Of a DNA stretch of 8,093 nt, positions 5,935 to 8,093 are shown in pieces (the first letter of the stretch is position 1; each line of letters starts with the position of its first letter). The stretch covers positions 1 to 8,093 of the forward strand of contig QHXL01000116.1 in NCBI GenBank assembly GCA_003222935.1. Direction: 5' to 3'. Both the position numbers and the translations under genes were made by a program. Source of the DNA: Acidobacteriota bacterium. Its GTDB lineage: Bacteria; Acidobacteriota; Blastocatellia; Pyrinomonadales; Pyrinomonadaceae. The notes under the pieces were generated by a model. The model ran no database searches. It had not been told where the DNA came from and saw only the letters and a list, made by a program, of their open reading frames with translations.

Positions 5935-6981
5935 AGTCGAACATTCCGGGGAACGTCGTTCAAGGCAGCAGCCACCCTCCCACCAGTGTGGTCTGTTTTG
6001 CCAGACTTGTCGGATTGATGAATCCTTAATATTTCCAATCGGCTTCTGTGCATTACAAACAACGACGTCTCCCGTTGCCTCGAGCTGGAGCATCGTGAGG
6101 GCGCTGCAAAACTGCTTGAGTTCGTGAGCGCTGTGTGACTGAATAGCGATTCGCGACTGCGCTGGATCGACAAAGTAAGGAATCATCGCGTCAAGCTGGG
6201 CCATGCTGTTCGCGATGGGCAAGCCCTGGTTTTTTAGCGTTTTTAATTCTCTGACAACACAAACAACTTTTTCAGTGTCTGAAGGCCATGTTTCGCTGTG
6301 GGCGAACCAACCAGCATCCTCGGCTGTGTTGTAGTTTTGCTCTATTGCCTGGTAGAAAACTTCAAGACCTTCTCGTTGCGCAAAGCGCGCTACTTCACAA
6401 ACATCATCCAGGTTTTGACGCATGATCACCGTCTTAAGTCGAATGCTCATCTTCAGGCTGTGGTGCCGGCGCATGCGCTTCAGCGTCTGAATGGTTCTCT
6501 CTGTTTTCTCAACGAACCCGGCACGTCCTCGCACGCGATCATGTGTGTCGGCGATGCCATCAAATGAAATTGTTACTCGCGCAGGTCGAGCAAGTGACAG
6601 TCGTTCGATCTTGGTTTGATCTTCCCAGAAACCGTGAGTGAGTAGTTCCATGGAAAGGCCCAGTGAACTCCCAAACGACAACAACTGGATTGTGTCTTGA
6701 TTTAAAAGAGCCTCGCCCCCGCTCAAAGTTACCTGTACAGGGCCAAGCCATTTTCTCAGGTCAGCAAGCACTGCTGTCCACTGAAGTAGTGAGGGTCTTT
6801 CTTCCGGGCCGCGGTTCTTCCATATATCGCAATGAATGCAGCGCGCGTTACATCGATTCGTCAGGAGCAATACGATCGAAGTGGGGCGACAGTAAGAAGA
6901 CAGGCGGCCACCGGCAAAGCTTCGCAGGCGGTAGCTAATACCTTCGTGCAGGCGTCTGCGGGTTACACTCAATGGGGTCAT
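5893..6981 (-). CDS. Radical SAM enzyme with SPASM-like C-terminal cysteines
   Basis: 362 residues. The iron-sulfur/SAM signature CNARCIHC gives Cys44, Cys48 and Cys51 as ligands of the 4Fe-4S cluster; LSGGEALL (86-93) is the SAM-binding GGE motif, and TISFDG (137-142) follows the expected barrel strands. The C-terminal part has Cys292, Cys309 (GDVVVCN), an IGNIKDSSIRQVW segment and Cys337/338/347, the arrangement typical of SPASM or twitch domains that carry auxiliary clusters. Such enzymes modify peptides or small molecules by radical chemistry in the cytoplasm; the substrate is unknown. No convincing precursor peptide gene is visible beside it. No good ribosome-binding site precedes the ATG at 6981, so the exact start is less certain than the gene. 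The conserved part ends near Cys347; the last 15 residues lie in or next to the overlap with the coiled-coil gene. Confidence 0.88.
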   Translation of the reverse strand: MTPLSVTRRRLHEGISYRLRSFAGGRLSSYCRPTSIVLLLTNRCNARCIHCDIWKNRGPEERPSLLQWTAVLADLRKWLGPVQVTLSGGEALLNQDTIQLLSFGSSLGLSMELLTHGFWEDQTKIERLSLARPARVTISFDGIADTHDRVRGRAGFVEKTERTIQTLKRMRRHHSLKMSIRLKTVIMRQNLDDVCEVARFAQREGLEVFYQAIEQNYNTAEDAGWFAHSETWPSDTEKVVCVVRELKTLKNQGLPIANSMAQLDAMIPYFVDPAQSRIAIQSHSAHELKQFCSALTMLQLEATGDVVVCNAQKPIGNIKDSSIRQVWQNRPHWWEGGCCLERRSPECSTLASSDSGRVSELE

Positions 6982-7468
6982 GGGATGTTACCGAATAAAC
7001 CTTAAGACCTTCTCGGCTGAGACAAGGTCTGCCAGGAATGGATTAAGCAACGGGTATGCCCGTCCGGACCGAGTCCAAAAAGTCGGTTGTGTATGGCTCT
7101 GCACTAAAGTCCAAATACCACCTACGGGAAAGACCGCGTCAAAACTTGAATTTGCCCTGGGCCTTTTCGTTGGTGTTATTTCGTATGATTTCGTGGATCG
7201 CCTTTCTCCGAGCGCAACAGCTGATCCACGAAAAACACACGAAGTAACACGAACAAGAAAATGGGAGCAATTCGACTTTTGACATAGTGTCGGCAGCAGG
7301 TGGGGGTAATAACTTTGTGTGGCTGCGGATAGTTACTCACGGAGTGGGAGAAAACTCGCAGATGGTGGCCTCTGAAAACTGAATGAACTCTTCCCACGCA
7401 TTTTTGCGTATGATTGAACGAGCTAGACTAACTTCATCCAACACTCATTACTTTTACACCAACTAACC
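6982..7468. other. 487-nt divergent intergenic region
   Basis: No convincing gene lies here; short open frames on both strands mostly translate the palindrome at 7164-7261. It separates the divergent radical SAM and metallophosphoesterase genes, so both promoters should be inside. Small structures seen: AGACCTT/AAGGTCT (7005-7011 with 7024-7030), ACGGG/CCCGT (7050-7054 with 7059-7063), and a perfect ACGCA-TTTT-TGCGT hairpin (7396-7409) 59 nt before the metallophosphoesterase start. I could not identify a clear -35/-10 pair. Confidence 0.6.
7164..7261. repeat. Long imperfect palindrome (family D)
   Basis: Left arm 7164-7199 and right arm 7223-7261 are reverse complements with several mismatches and small indels; the loop is 23 nt. 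The innermost pairing TTTCGTGGATC (7189-7199) with GATCCACGAAA (7223-7233) is perfect. The outer arm repeats TTCG-containing units. It shares no sequence with the other palindromes in the window but is similar in size and position. Confidence 0.85.
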
Positions 7469-8093
7469 ATGGCCGTCCCTTTCCTCATCAGCATCTCGAT
7501 CATTCTAGGATTGTCTTTATTTCTTTACCGGGAAATACGTCGACCGCCTCTTCAAATGGAACGGGGTCGAACTCCGCGTTGGCCGAAACGAATCAAAATC
7601 ATTCTCCTCTCGTTGCCGCTCATAGCCGTACTCCTGCTTTGTTGGGCGACCTTTATCGAACCAGGTCGACTGGTTGTTCGACACGAGTCAATCCAGATTG
7701 CCAACTGGCCCACGCAAATGAGCGGTCTGAAGATCGCAGTGCTCTCCGACATTCACGCCGGAGGTTGGTCAATTGACGAACAGAAGCTCAAGTTGAACTG
7801 CAACCGGATCTGATCCTGATCGCCGGCGACTACATCTCAGGTGAAGGTTGGATGAAGCATCGAATGCGGCCTGAAGTGTTCGCCGCGATACTAAAAGACT
7901 TTCACGCACCGCTGGGCGTCTACTCGGTGTTGGGAAATCACGACTGGTGGTGGGACGGACGAAGTGTGCGGAGAGGCCTGGAAGCGAATGGCATCAAGGT
8001 CCTGGAAGATGAGGTCGTGCAATTAAATGTTAAGGGCGGATCTCTTTGGCTTGTAGGACTCGCGGATCTCTGGACACGTCCGCAACACATCGC
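7469..8093 (+). pseudogene. Membrane-anchored metallophosphoesterase, frameshifted and cut by the window edge
   Basis: The first part (ATG 7469 to a premature TGA at 7811-7813) has two hydrophobic helices (residues about 4-20 and 44-61) and then VLSDIHAGG, with Asp94 and His96 as the first metal-ligand motif of calcineurin-like phosphoesterases. Directly afterwards the family continues in another frame (7792 onward): QPDLILIAGD with its GD motif (7825-7830), then LGNHDWWWDG with GNHD at 7933-7944, open to the window end. The two halves are one gene joined by a frame change between about 7780 and 7797. The spacing from DIH to PD is about five residues shorter than I recall for the YkuE-type family, suggesting a deletion of about 16 nt rather than a single-base error. 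The intact form would be a YkuE-like phosphohydrolase at the membrane. No ribosome-binding site is obvious before 7469. Confidence 0.85.

Noticed and set aside
7000..7110. Possible tRNA or structured RNA from small GC stems in the gap
   Set aside because: Stems are only 5-7 bp, do not form a cloverleaf, and no TTCGA-type loop is found.
6980..7397. Small open frames on both strands of the radical SAM upstream gap, considered as precursor peptides
   Set aside because: They mostly translate the family D palindrome (for example PRKTHEVTRTR), lack ribosome-binding sites and show no precursor-like layout.

Overview
The window looks like an ordinary chromosomal segment of a Gram-negative, soil-type bacterium, most probably an Acidobacteriota (Blastocatellia-like) genome. 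This assignment is inferred from three things: moderate GC content, a set of small secreted enzymes with Sec signal peptides, and many long intergenic palindromes. No rRNA, tRNA, transposase, phage gene or CRISPR array is visible, so the phylum cannot be fixed from this sequence alone.

Layout, left to right. (1) The 3' part of a fumarylacetoacetate-hydrolase-fold gene (+, open at the left edge) resembles archaeal 2-keto-3-deoxy-D-arabinonate dehydratase. (2) It converges, across a palindromic repeat (796-890), on a secreted MetX-like alpha/beta hydrolase (-, 893-1996). (3) A gap with three hairpins separates that gene from a secreted imidazolonepropionase-like amidohydrolase (-, 2192-3625). 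(4) A second copy of the first palindrome (3661-3753) fills most of the divergent gap before a histidine phosphatase (+, 3769-4410). (5) A different palindrome (4420-4506) precedes a secreted beta-sandwich protein (+, 4588-5301), followed by a coiled-coil protein with a C-terminal membrane anchor (+, 5386-5934). (6) The latter overlaps tail to tail by 42 nt with a radical SAM/SPASM-like enzyme (-, 5893-6981). (7) A 487-nt non-coding gap carries yet another palindrome (7164-7261). (8) The window ends in a membrane-anchored metallophosphoesterase that is frameshifted near 7790 and runs off the right edge.

Functionally the genes do not form one pathway. Four products carry signal peptides and should act beyond the inner membrane. 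The two adjacent minus-strand hydrolases (amidohydrolase, then MetX-like hydrolase) could be co-transcribed, but nothing shows a shared substrate. The beta-sandwich and coiled-coil genes may be one transcript, with an 84-nt gap.

The most notable signal is not a gene. Nearly every sizeable intergenic gap holds a long imperfect palindrome (about 70-100 nt), from four sequence-unrelated types, one of them present twice. They mislead start-codon choice, lie at gene ends or in promoter regions, and may be non-autonomous mobile or RNA-structural elements. The second notable signal is the broken metallophosphoesterase, best explained by a small deletion of about 16 nt.
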